The translations under genes were made by a program, and so were the position numbers. Under the pieces are notes generated by a model, which saw only the letters and a program-made list of their open reading frames with translations, was not told where the DNA came from and ran no database searches. From assembly GCF_000332215.1 (NCBI RefSeq), contig NZ_ALWB01000010.1, positions 1-45,376 of the forward strand: a DNA stretch of 45,376 nt. Reading direction: 5' to 3'. This DNA comes from Pseudanabaena biceps PCC 7429. Its GTDB lineage: Bacteria; Cyanobacteriota; Cyanobacteriia; Pseudanabaenales; Pseudanabaenaceae. Positions 33,975 to 40,743 of the stretch are shown piece after piece; the first letter of the stretch is position 1, and every line of letters starts with the position of its first letter.

Positions 33975-35498
33975 ATGCAAGAGCAACTTAGCATTTTAAT
34001 TCAAGCCCAATATCCCTTGATCTACCTCAATACGCCAGAGGAAGAAAGAGCAGAAAGGGCGATCGCTACTATTTCTCAGATAAAACCCGTACGTCGTATG
34101 TTTACGTGGACAGTTACCCATGGCATAGTCGAGTACGGACAAACAACAGGCACTGCCCAGCACAACACTGAGTCAGCCGAAGCGGCCCTCAAGTGGATCA
34201 CAAGAGCCGATCAAAAGGATCCAGCCATCTATGTTTTTAAGGATGCACATCCTTTTTTCGACCATCCAGTGATTGTTCGTTGCTTGCGTGATGCAGTAGC
34301 TAACTTTAAAGGCACTCAAAAAACTATTATTTTGATGTCGCCAATCCAAGTTATCCCTGTTGAATTAGAGAAAGAGATCGTTGTTCTCGACTTTCCTCTG
34401 CCAGATATTAAAGCGATCGAAGAGGTTCTCGATCAACAGCTCGGACAGGTTCGTACTAAAAAAGTATCGGCTGAAACTCGCGAAAAGTTGGTTAGAGCCA
34501 CCTTAGGCTTAACCCAAGATGAAGCTGAAAAGGTCTATCGCAAAGCTCAGGTTACCAATGGTAAATTAACTGAAGAAGAAGTCGATATCGTCCTTTCTGA
34601 AAAGAAACAATTGATTCGTCGAAATGGAATCCTCGAATATATCGAAGATGAAGAAGACCTAGAAGCAGTAGGGGGACTTGAAGAACTAAAACATTGGTTG
34701 CAACAACGTTCTAATGCTTTTAGTCAGAGAGCGCGCAACTATGGACTACCCCAACCTAAAGGGATGTTGATTCTCGGTGTCCCTGGATGTGGAAAGTCAC
34801 TAATTGCGAAGACGACAGCCAGACTTTGGTCATTACCCTTGATTCGTCTCGATATGGGACGGGTTTATGATGGTTCCACCGTTGGCAAGTCAGAAGCAAA
34901 TCTGCGCAATGCTTTAAAGGTTGCAGAATCAATCTCGCCAATGATCCTATTTATTGACGAACTTGACAAAGCTTTTGCTGGTGGGGCGGGTTCGGCGGAT
35001 TCAGATGGTGGCACATCATCACGAATATTTGGCACTTTCCTTACATGGATGCAAGAGAAAAAATCGCCTGTATTCGTTATGGCTACGGCAAATCGGATCG
35101 AAAAGCTGCCAGGAGAATTCTTACGCAAAGGTCGTTTTGACGAGCTGTTCTTTGTGGACTTACCCAATGGTGAGGAACGCAGAGATATCTTTAAAATTCA
35201 CCTTTGTAAGCGTCGTCCTGATGTTGAAAAGTTAGAAAGGTTTGATTTTGAACAGCTATCAAAGGTAAGCGATGGTTTTTCGGGGGCGGAAATTGAACAG
35301 GCGGTAATTGCCGCTATGTATGAAGCTTTTGCCCAAGATCGGGAGTTTACACAGCTAGATATCATTTCGGCTGTAAAATCGACAACTCCTCTCTCACGCA
35401 CGATGACTGAGCAGGTTGCTGCTCTGCGTGACTGGGCAAGAATGCGGGCAAGACCCGCAGCTACTTCAGTCGCTGAATATCAGCGTATGGAGTTTTAA
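33975..35498 (+). CDS. Ycf46 family AAA ATPase
   Basis: A 507-residue AAA protein. The N-terminal half (about 1-215: QEQLSILIQAQYPLIYLNTP, FKDAHPFFDHPVIVRCLRD) is the Ycf46-specific region. The AAA module has Walker A GVPGCGKS (268-275), Walker B ILFIDELDK (324-332), a second-region-of-homology part ATANRIEKLPGEFLRKGRFDE cut here as ATANRIEKLP and LRKGRFDELF with the Arg finger, and a lid domain (FDFEQLSKVSDGFSGAEIEQ). In cyanobacteria it is linked to stress and inorganic carbon responses. It lies between the RHH gene and ycf35. Confidence 0.92.
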   Translation: MQEQLSILIQAQYPLIYLNTPEEERAERAIATISQIKPVRRMFTWTVTHGIVEYGQTTGTAQHNTESAEAALKWITRADQKDPAIYVFKDAHPFFDHPVIVRCLRDAVANFKGTQKTIILMSPIQVIPVELEKEIVVLDFPLPDIKAIEEVLDQQLGQVRTKKVSAETREKLVRATLGLTQDEAEKVYRKAQVTNGKLTEEEVDIVLSEKKQLIRRNGILEYIEDEEDLEAVGGLEELKHWLQQRSNAFSQRARNYGLPQPKGMLILGVPGCGKSLIAKTTARLWSLPLIRLDMGRVYDGSTVGKSEANLRNALKVAESISPMILFIDELDKAFAGGAGSADSDGGTSSRIFGTFLTWMQEKKSPVFVMATANRIEKLPGEFLRKGRFDELFFVDLPNGEERRDIFKIHLCKRRPDVEKLERFDFEQLSKVSDGFSGAEIEQAVIAAMYEAFAQDREFTQLDIISAVKSTTPLSRTMTEQVAALRDWARMRARPAATSVAEYQRMEF

Positions 35499-35507
35499 AA
35501 AGCTTAT

Positions 35508-35530
35508 CCTGCTGTTTTGTCGGCAGCAGG
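35508..35530 (+). terminator. Hairpin after ycf46
   Basis: A 7-bp stem (CCTGCTG with CAGCAGG) with a 9-base loop, 10 bp after the stop codon. There is no T run after it, so it may be an attenuating or processing hairpin between ycf46 and ycf35 rather than a full terminator. Confidence 0.4.
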
Positions 35531-35672
35531 GTTAAGGCTAGATTCTAAAGAATGTCTTATTGAAAGGCAATCGATCTAGCAGCTAACATAGGAGTAAGAA
35601 CCACCAAAACTCTTATGTCTCTCGCCTGAGTTAACAGTTGAGTTCACATTTATTTACAGGAGCAAAACTATT

Positions 35673-36023
35673 ATGTCTCATTTCAGCACTCTTCGCACAA
35701 AAATTACTGATGCCGAAGTCCTCAAGTCGTCTTTGCGCGATCTGGGTATCACTGTCAAGACTGAAGCTGATGTTCGTGGTTATAACAGCCAACGCATCCG
35801 TGCCGACATTGTGGCTACTTTAGAAGGTGACTATGATTTGGGCTGGTCTCGTAATACTGATGGCTCTTTCGATCTGATCGCCGATCTCTGGGGCGTTGCC
35901 AAAAAGCACAACCAGACCGAGTTGATCAATTCGATCAATCAAAAGTATGCTGTGAACAAGGCTTTGACTGAAGTAAAGCGTCCTGGGCTAAGCAATGCCA
36001 ACGTTAAACTCGTCTTGCAGTAA
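35673..36023 (+). CDS. Ycf35 family protein (DUF1257)
   Basis: A 116-residue protein conserved in cyanobacteria and red-algal plastids. Recognisable blocks are MSHFSTLRTKITDAEVLKSS, VRGYNSQRIRADIVATLEGD and YDLGWSRNTDGSFDLIADLW. Its function is unknown. A clear ribosome site (CAGGAG, about 12 bp upstream of the ATG) supports the start. It follows ycf46 by 174 bp on the same strand, the same order as slr0374 and slr0376 in Synechocystis, and ends at a strong terminator. Confidence 0.9.
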   Translation: MSHFSTLRTKITDAEVLKSSLRDLGITVKTEADVRGYNSQRIRADIVATLEGDYDLGWSRNTDGSFDLIADLWGVAKKHNQTELINSINQKYAVNKALTEVKRPGLSNANVKLVLQ

Positions 36024-36057
36024 GAGGCATAATCTTGCTATTTAATTATGCAAATTA

Positions 36058-36084
36058 ACGGGCTAGTCACATAGACTAGTCCGT
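36058..36084 (+). terminator. Rho-independent terminator after ycf35
   Basis: An 11-bp stem with one wobble pair (ACGGGCTAGTC with GACTAGTCCGT), loop ACATA, followed by TTTTTC. Starts 35 bp after the stop. Confidence 0.88.
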
Positions 36085-36094
36085 TTTTTCATTA

Positions 36095-36175
36095 GCTATA
36101 ATATCTACGCTTCAAAACCCAATAAGAGAATGGTGACGCAAAGCGCCACCATTCTCTTATTGGGTTTTGATTTTG
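36095..36175. repeat. Family B-like foldback element
   Basis: The left part starts AGCTATAATATC and the core stem is a perfect 23 bp (36113-36135 with 36147-36169), tip GC-AAA-GC. The right end shows GCCCTGCATAATT rather than the usual B end, so it may be a partial copy or of mixed type. Confidence 0.7.
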
Positions 36176-36187
36176 CCCTGCATAATT

Positions 36188-36334
36188 TAACGTGAGTTGG
36201 AGATAATTTGAAACGGGTTTTAAGAAAGGGTTTGTGTAGAAAACCCTTTCTTAAAACCCAAAAGAGGGTTGCCGCGATCCGCGCGGCAACCCTCTTTTGG
36301 GCTTTATGTCCTGATACAGTTGGCGGCGGGTATA
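36188..36334. repeat. Chimeric element: family C left end, family B right end
   Basis: It opens like C (TAACGTGAGTTGGAGATAAT) with the first C hairpin (36215-36233 with 36241-36259). A different second hairpin (36257-36276 with 36282-36301) shares CCC with the first. It closes with the B right end (TTTATGTCCTGATACAGTTG then GCGGCGGGTATA). The spacer 36024-36428 holds only this, the preceding repeat and the terminator. Confidence 0.8.
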
Positions 36335-36428
36335 CAGTAAATCATCACTGGGCTGGGATTGCGGATCTTCACATTTCTTGCTTTTAAATGTAGGATAATG
36401 ATACATAACTTGAAATATTGTCGCCCTA

Positions 36429-37112
36429 ATGGAAATAGCGATCGCCCTTTTGCAGCATTATAGTTTCGATTTGGGTGGGTATACCATCAATGATTTGACT
36501 CGTGCTTGGGGGAATTTTCGACCTGAATGGGTTCGTCAGGCGGTAATTGAATCTCTATTCCAAGGAAGATATAAGGCTGTCTCTGTTAATCAAATTCTGC
36601 ATCTTTGGGAGCGTAAAGGGGAACCAAATTGTCGCTACAATCGCGAGTTCGAGCGCTTGGTTTGTGGTGATGTAGCTGTAATTTACGAAGATCGGATTTT
36701 TTATACGCCTCCAAGAACGGCAAATCGTGAAGCTGCAATTTCAGAAATCCCCCCATTTAAAACAACCGAAGCATCTGCCGAGCCTATGCCCTTTCCACGT
36801 CGGTCAATGCTGGGAGCAGTTAAAATCCAACCCACAACTCAATCTGCCCCGATCGCAGAACCTAATCCTCTAAGATACCCTAGTCGTTTAAGCTCTCCTT
36901 CAGGGACTTCTGAACCCGCCAAGGTCTATCCTGTAATTGCGGAATCTGAGTATTCTGAGGTTTATCGATCAGCTTACGAAAATATGACTTTGCTAGCTGA
37001 GACTTCACTGTTTGTTGATAAATTGCGATCTATGTGTGGCGATCGCACATTTCTAAACATTGCTGAAAACCTTCCCGATAGTAATGAAGTAAAAGTCCCG
37101 ATTGAAAATTAG
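36429..37112 (+). CDS. Conserved cyanobacterial hypothetical protein, 227 residues
   Basis: The N-terminal 75 residues are well ordered and match a pattern I know from many cyanobacteria (MEIAIALLQHYSFDLGGYTI, then RPEWVRQAVIESLFQGRYKA and VNQILHLWERKG). This is possibly a small helical nucleic-acid or protein-binding domain. The middle is Pro/Ser/Thr-rich and probably disordered. The end (about 185-227) has another helical stretch. No catalytic motif is visible and function is unknown. It lies upstream of rpsP on the same strand, 165 bp away. Confidence 0.75.
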   Translation: MEIAIALLQHYSFDLGGYTINDLTRAWGNFRPEWVRQAVIESLFQGRYKAVSVNQILHLWERKGEPNCRYNREFERLVCGDVAVIYEDRIFYTPPRTANREAAISEIPPFKTTEASAEPMPFPRRSMLGAVKIQPTTQSAPIAEPNPLRYPSRLSSPSGTSEPAKVYPVIAESEYSEVYRSAYENMTLLAETSLFVDKLRSMCGDRTFLNIAENLPDSNEVKVPIEN

Positions 37113-37165
37113 TACCTTGTTTAGTACCTTGTTTAGAACCTTGAAAAAAGAACCTTGAAAAAAGT
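37109..37165. repeat. Short tandem repeats upstream of rpsP
   Basis: TTAGTACCTTGT occurs twice and then as a variant, and GAACCTTGAAAAAA occurs twice. They begin at the stop codon of the 227-residue gene and cover part of the leader towards rpsP. They could be slipped-strand duplications. Confidence 0.6.
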
Positions 37166-37277
37166 TCTTCGTAAAAAGCTCTTAACCAAACGAGACAAGG
37201 TTATCTAAATAATGTTATATTAATAAGCCTGCTAAAATATTGAACTGGATCACCCCTAAAACTAGAGCCATAAACCC

Positions 37278-37526
37278 ATGATGAAGTTGAGACTAAAGCG
37301 ATTTGGCAAAAAATTTGAAGCCAGCTATCGTATCGTCGCCGTAAACAGCACCAGCCGCCGTGATGGTCGCCCCCTTGCTGAGCTTGGTTTCTATAACCCA
37401 CGCACCAAAGAAACCCAACTCGATGTACCTGAGATCGTTACTCGCATTAAGCAAGGCGCTCAGCCTACGGATACAGTACGTCGCATCCTTGAAAAAGCTA
37501 AGGTATTCGATCTCGTTACTGCCTAA
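37278..37526 (+). CDS. 30S ribosomal protein S16
   Basis: An 82-residue protein matching S16: [40 protein letters not shown] and a C-terminal [11 protein letters not shown]. It binds 16S rRNA in the small subunit body. ATG ATG at the start leaves two possible first codons. It is followed 26 bp later by the KH-domain gene, the usual bacterial order. Confidence 0.96.
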   Translation: MMKLRLKRFGKKFEASYRIVAVNSTSRRDGRPLAELGFYNPRTKETQLDVPEIVTRIKQGAQPTDTVRRILEKAKVFDLVTA

Positions 37527-37552
37527 TTCTAAATATCTGCCAATTTAAACTT

Positions 37553-37930
37553 GTGCCAGACTACAATGCCTTAATTAGTTTTTTGCTGAAGCCATTACTA
37601 GCTCGTCCAGATGCCTTGCGGGTAGATTTTGAGTCAAATAGCAAAAGCGATCGCGTCTGGATTAGAGTTGCTTTCGATCCAGAAGATCGGGGGCGAATTT
37701 TTGGTAAAGGGGGACGAACGATCCAAGCAATTCGGACGGTGGTTATGACTGCTGCCGAAGAAGCTGGGCATAATGCCAGATTTGAAGTTTTCGATCCTAC
37801 CCCCAATGTAAATTCTGACGGCTATCAAGATCGCCAAACTGATCGTGATGGGCAAAGCGAACCCAAGGAAAAGGTTGAGCGTCCTCGGATCGACGTGGAA
37901 AAGCCAAAGCGGCGCGAGATAAATAATTAA
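37553..37930 (+). CDS. KH-domain RNA-binding protein (KhpA/YlqC type)
   Basis: A 125-residue RNA-binding protein. The single KH domain covers about 5-82, with the nucleic-acid loop GRIFGKGGRTIQAIRTVV (GxxG). The last 40 residues are charged and repetitive (Asp, Arg, Lys, Glu), probably disordered, making it longer than the 75-80-residue KhpA of other bacteria. It starts with GTG; there is no ATG in the right place. The gene lies between rpsP and a terminator, the conserved rpsP-khpA order. Confidence 0.9.
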   Translation: MPDYNALISFLLKPLLARPDALRVDFESNSKSDRVWIRVAFDPEDRGRIFGKGGRTIQAIRTVVMTAAEEAGHNARFEVFDPTPNVNSDGYQDRQTDRDGQSEPKEKVERPRIDVEKPKRREINN

Positions 37931-37967
37931 AATAAAGGGGGCGCTAAGCGCCCCCTTTATTTTAATT
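37925..37967 (+). terminator. Strong terminator after khpA
   Basis: A perfect 20-bp stem (37925-37944 with 37948-37967) with loop TAA, GC-rich top and T-rich lower arm. The left arm overlaps the khpA stop codon. It lies just before cinA. Confidence 0.85.
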
Positions 37968-37995
37968 TGTGCAATTTATGATTGGGAGCGAACCT

Positions 37996-39255
37996 ATGAA
38001 TGTCGGTGCAGAAGTTCTTTGTATTGGTACCGAGCTACTGCTCGGAGAAATACTCAATAGTAATGCTCAGTACTTAGCACAGCAACTAGCTTTACTGGGA
38101 GTCCCTCATTTTTATCAAACAGTGGTCGGGGATAATCCCGATCGCATTCATCAGGCTTTAGCGATCGCCGCTAGTCGCTCTAATTTAATTATTACTACGG
38201 GTGGGCTGGGACCTACGCCTGACGATCTCACTACGGAAGCGATCGCGAATTTTTTTGATGCTCCCCTAGAAGAACGTCCTGAGATCTGGGAACGTATTCA
38301 AGAAATGGCAGCCCAAACGGGTCGAACGCTTACCGCCAACAATCGCAAACAAGCCTTGCTACCTAAGGGAGCAGATATTTTACCGAATCCTGTGGGCACA
38401 GCTCCCGGCATGGTCTGGGAAGCTCGACCAAATTTGTTGATTTTGACTTTTCCAGGGGTTCCCAGCGAGCTTTATCCCATGTGGCAGCAAACCGCTTCTC
38501 CACTGTTAAAAGCACGTAACTACGGAAATGGCACGTTTCATTCCAAAGTGTTGTTGTATTGGGGAATTGCTGAGTCAGCGCTTGCTACGAAAGTTAATCA
38601 CTTATTCGCGCTTCAAAATCCTACCGTTGCTCCCTATGCCAATTACGGACAGGCAAGACTAAGAATTACGGCAAGGGCAAATTCTCAGGAGGAAGCGATC
38701 GCTTTAATTGCTCCCGTTGAAGCTGAAATTCTCAGACTGACAGGTGAGTTTTGCTATGGTGCTGATGAAGATACGCTAGCGACGGTTGCTGGTAGACTTT
38801 TGCAAACATCTGGTCAGACTTTAGCGGTAGCTGAGTCCTGCACGGGTGGATGGCTTGGGGAAACTTTAACCGAAGTCTCAGGCAGTTCAAGTTACTTCCT
38901 TGGCGGTGTAATCAGTTATAGCAATGATGTCAAAGTTGATTTACTCAATGTCGAGCGTCAAGCACTCGATCAATATGGGGCGGTAAGTGAGATCGTTGCC
39001 CAGCAAATGGCGATCGGTGTTAAAACCAAACTGCATTCTGATTGGGGAATTAGTATCACGGGGATCGCGGGACCAAGTGGGGGGACAGACGCTAAACCTG
39101 TAGGCTTAGTTTATGTGGGGATCGCCCACCCCGATGGCAAAGTCGAGGCGATCGAGTTGCGTTTTAGTCCCTCTAGAGGTAGAAATTGGATTAGAAAAGC
39201 AACTGTAATGTCAGCTTTAGATTTGTTTAGGAAAAGATTTGTTATGATTGGGTAA
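37996..39255 (+). CDS. CinA family protein (nicotinamide-nucleotide amidohydrolase, competence/damage-inducible)
   Basis: A 419-residue two-domain protein. The N-terminal part (about 1-170, VGAEVLCIGTELLLGEILNS, ITTGGLGPTPDDLTTEAIA) is the molybdopterin-binding-like COG1058 domain. The C-terminal part (about 255-415, LAVAESCTGGWLGETLTEVS, ITGIAGPSGGTDAKPVGLVY) is the CinA deamidase domain that converts NMN to nicotinate mononucleotide, with the catalytic Ser region. The ATG at 37996 is preferred to GTG at 37969 or ATG at 37978 because GGGAG lies about 10 bp upstream and homologues start with this sequence. Confidence 0.92.
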   Translation: MNVGAEVLCIGTELLLGEILNSNAQYLAQQLALLGVPHFYQTVVGDNPDRIHQALAIAASRSNLIITTGGLGPTPDDLTTEAIANFFDAPLEERPEIWERIQEMAAQTGRTLTANNRKQALLPKGADILPNPVGTAPGMVWEARPNLLILTFPGVPSELYPMWQQTASPLLKARNYGNGTFHSKVLLYWGIAESALATKVNHLFALQNPTVAPYANYGQARLRITARANSQEEAIALIAPVEAEILRLTGEFCYGADEDTLATVAGRLLQTSGQTLAVAESCTGGWLGETLTEVSGSSSYFLGGVISYSNDVKVDLLNVERQALDQYGAVSEIVAQQMAIGVKTKLHSDWGISITGIAGPSGGTDAKPVGLVYVGIAHPDGKVEAIELRFSPSRGRNWIRKATVMSALDLFRKRFVMIG

Positions 39256-39288
39256 ATAAACCTAGACGATGATAGGGAGCCAAGTATA

Positions 39289-39432
39289 GTGAAAGCGATC
39301 AAGAAAGCACTGAAAGAGATCGGCGAAATTCTAAATCGCGTTCTGGAAGCCCTATTGGGTCAAAATCAACCCCAACCAGAGTTGATTCCTATACCCGTAA
39401 GAAGTAACTCAAGACGCAACCATCGCCGTTAA
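39289..39432 (+). CDS. Possible small basic protein, 47 residues
   Basis: A GTG-started frame encoding MKAIKKALKEIGEILNRVLE, then LLGQNQPQPELIPIPVRSNS and an Arg-rich end (RRNHRR). GGGAG lies about 10 bp upstream. The first half is a clear amphipathic helix. It sits 33 bp after cinA and is followed by a hairpin terminator, which supports a real transcript end. I do not recognise it. Confidence 0.5.
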   Translation: MKAIKKALKEIGEILNRVLEALLGQNQPQPELIPIPVRSNSRRNHRR

Positions 39433-39436
39433 GGTC

Positions 39437-39461
39437 ATAAGACTCGCAATGCGGGTCTTAT
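39437..39461 (+). terminator. Terminator after the 47-residue gene
   Basis: An 11-bp stem with one wobble (ATAAGACTCGC with GCGGGTCTTAT), loop AAT, followed by ATTTTG. It starts 5 bp after the small gene's stop. Confidence 0.7.
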
Positions 39462-39507
39462 ATTTTGCTGGGGGAATATGTAGAGATCGCTCGTTGCATT
39501 TAGTCAT

Positions 39508-40175
39508 ATGGCGTTTGAACTTGACCATTTTTTTATCTGTACTGATATAAATGCTTGGGAAGCAGATCGTTTAGTATCCTTTGGATTCACAGAAGGGTCG
39601 GCTAGCATACATTCAGGACAAGGCACAGCCAACCGTCGTTTTTTTTTCGCAATGCGATGATAGAAATGCTGTGGGTGCATAATTTAAAGGAGGCTGAATC
39701 TGAATCAATTCGACGCACTGGGCTTGGAGAAAGATGGGCAAATCGTCACTCTGCCTGTCCTTTTGGAATTTGCTTGCGGTCAGTAACAGCAAACAATAGA
39801 ACCGTACCATTTTCTCATTGGGCATATCGTCCACCCTATTTGCCTGAGACTATGAGTATTGCTGTAGGCACAAACAGTAACTTATTAAATGAGCCCTTGC
39901 TTTTCCAGACTCCATTTGGGAAACGCCCAGATCAATATCCTCTCGAAAAAGCCCAACCCCTAGAGCACCGCAATGGTTTGCGTGAAATAACTCGGTTAGA
40001 AATGGTTAGTCCTACGGCAAATAATATTTCACCAGAATTTCAAGCGGTGATTAATAGCAATATTCTCACCATAAGAGAAGGCAAAGATTATTGTATGGAG
40101 ATTGGTTTTGATGGAGAGTTACAAGGTAACCAATTAGACTTTTGTCCTGAATTACCCATCCGCGTATTTTGGTAG
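39508..40175 (+). pseudogene. VOC (glyoxalase-like) family gene, frameshifted in a poly-T run
   Basis: The first 50 codons from the ATG at 39508 read MAFELDHFFICTDINAWEAD and GQGTANRRFFF, then end at TGA (39658-39660). In the next frame an intact reading continues from 39657 to 40175 (MIEMLWVHNLKEAESESIRR, CPFGICLRSV, YRPPYLPETMSIAVGTNSN, LEHRNGLREITRLE, GFDGELQGNQLDF). Both halves match one VOC-family protein of about 220 residues. The break lies in a run of nine T (39639-39647); a tenth T would restore RRFFFRNAMIEM. No other defect is visible. It may be a real frameshift, a sequencing error, or a gene expressed by transcriptional slippage. Confidence 0.85.
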
Positions 40176-40181
40176 TCCATT

Positions 40182-40247
40182 TATAGCTAAAACCCAAGAA
40201 GTGATTGGCGGCGCTGAGCACCGCCAATCACTTCTTGGGTTTTATAC
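40182..40247. repeat. Family B-like foldback element after the VOC gene
   Basis: It begins TATAGCTAAAACCC 5-6 bp after the VOC stop. The stem is a perfect 23 bp (40189-40211 with 40221-40243), tip GC-TGA-GC. The right end is short (GGGTTTTATACC). It could terminate the upstream gene. Confidence 0.78.
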
Positions 40248-40258
40248 CAAGTTAAGAA

Positions 40259-40420
40259 AACGTGAGTTCGAGATAATTTGAAACTGGCTTTGAGAAAGGG
40301 TTTGCGTAGCAAACTCTTTCTCAAAGCCCAAAAGTAAAAGCCTTGCGTAGCAAGGCTTTTACTTTTGGGCTTTTAATTTGGGCTTTTAAAAATTTGCCAA
40401 CTTAACCTGAACTGACGTTA
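40259..40420. repeat. Complete family C composite element (162 bp)
   Basis: The ends AACGTGAGTTCGAG and CTGAACTGACGTTA are inverted repeats with few differences. The first hairpin pairs 40286-40305 with 40309-40328 (tip GC-GTA-GC) and the second pairs 40325-40346 with 40350-40371 (perfect 22 bp, tip GC-GTA-GC). The two share AGCC. It is a close relative of 7624-7765, but with longer hairpins. Confidence 0.85.
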
Positions 40421-40491
40421 CTTAGCAACGATCGCCTAAGACCATGAATAACCATGAATCATGAAGATCCATCCACGTTCGGCTCTACAGG

Positions 40492-40545
40492 ATTCATGCA
40501 GGATTTATGCAGGATTTATGCAGGAGCCCTGCATGAATTTTTTGT
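40492..40545 (+). terminator. Terminator-like hairpin with competing left arms
   Basis: CCTGCAT (40528-40534), followed by GAATTTTTTTG, can pair with three upstream ATGCAGG copies (about 40496, 40507 and 40518). The nearest gives a 7-bp stem with a 3-base loop; the farthest gives an 11-bp stem (ATTCATGCAGG with CCTGCATGAAT). The T run makes it a likely transcription end upstream of the Omp85 promoter. Confidence 0.5.
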
Positions 40546-40628
40546 TTCTGGCAATCTTAGACAACATAAAACAATAAAAAAACAATAAAATTCACTTTTA
40601 GCAAATTACTGCTAGCTATATGTCGGTG

Positions 40629-40658
40629 TTGAAAGTTATAGTAATTTATTACTATTCT
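40629..40658 (+). promoter_or_regulatory. Possible Omp85 promoter with an internal palindrome
   Basis: TTGAAA (40629-40634) and TATTCT (40653-40658) are 18 bp apart. The palindrome ATAGTAA-TTTA-TTACTAT (40638-40655) lies between and overlaps them, the position of a repressor operator. The start codon is about 80 bp downstream of the expected transcription start. Confidence 0.4.
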
Positions 40659-40743
40659 CAGAAACTTTCTGTTTATCTCTGTTCGTCAATAGTTTCCTGT
40701 TAAGTATTCTGTTTAAATATTCTGTAGGTGTTTGGAAGACTTT

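Larger units (their letters stand above)
40421..40743. other. Leader region of the Omp85 gene
   Basis: About 320 bp without a gene. It includes the hairpin set at 40492-40545, a possible promoter at 40629-40658 with a palindrome inside it, and AT-rich sequence. A short repeated ACCATGAAT motif lies at 40440-40460. Confidence 0.6.
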
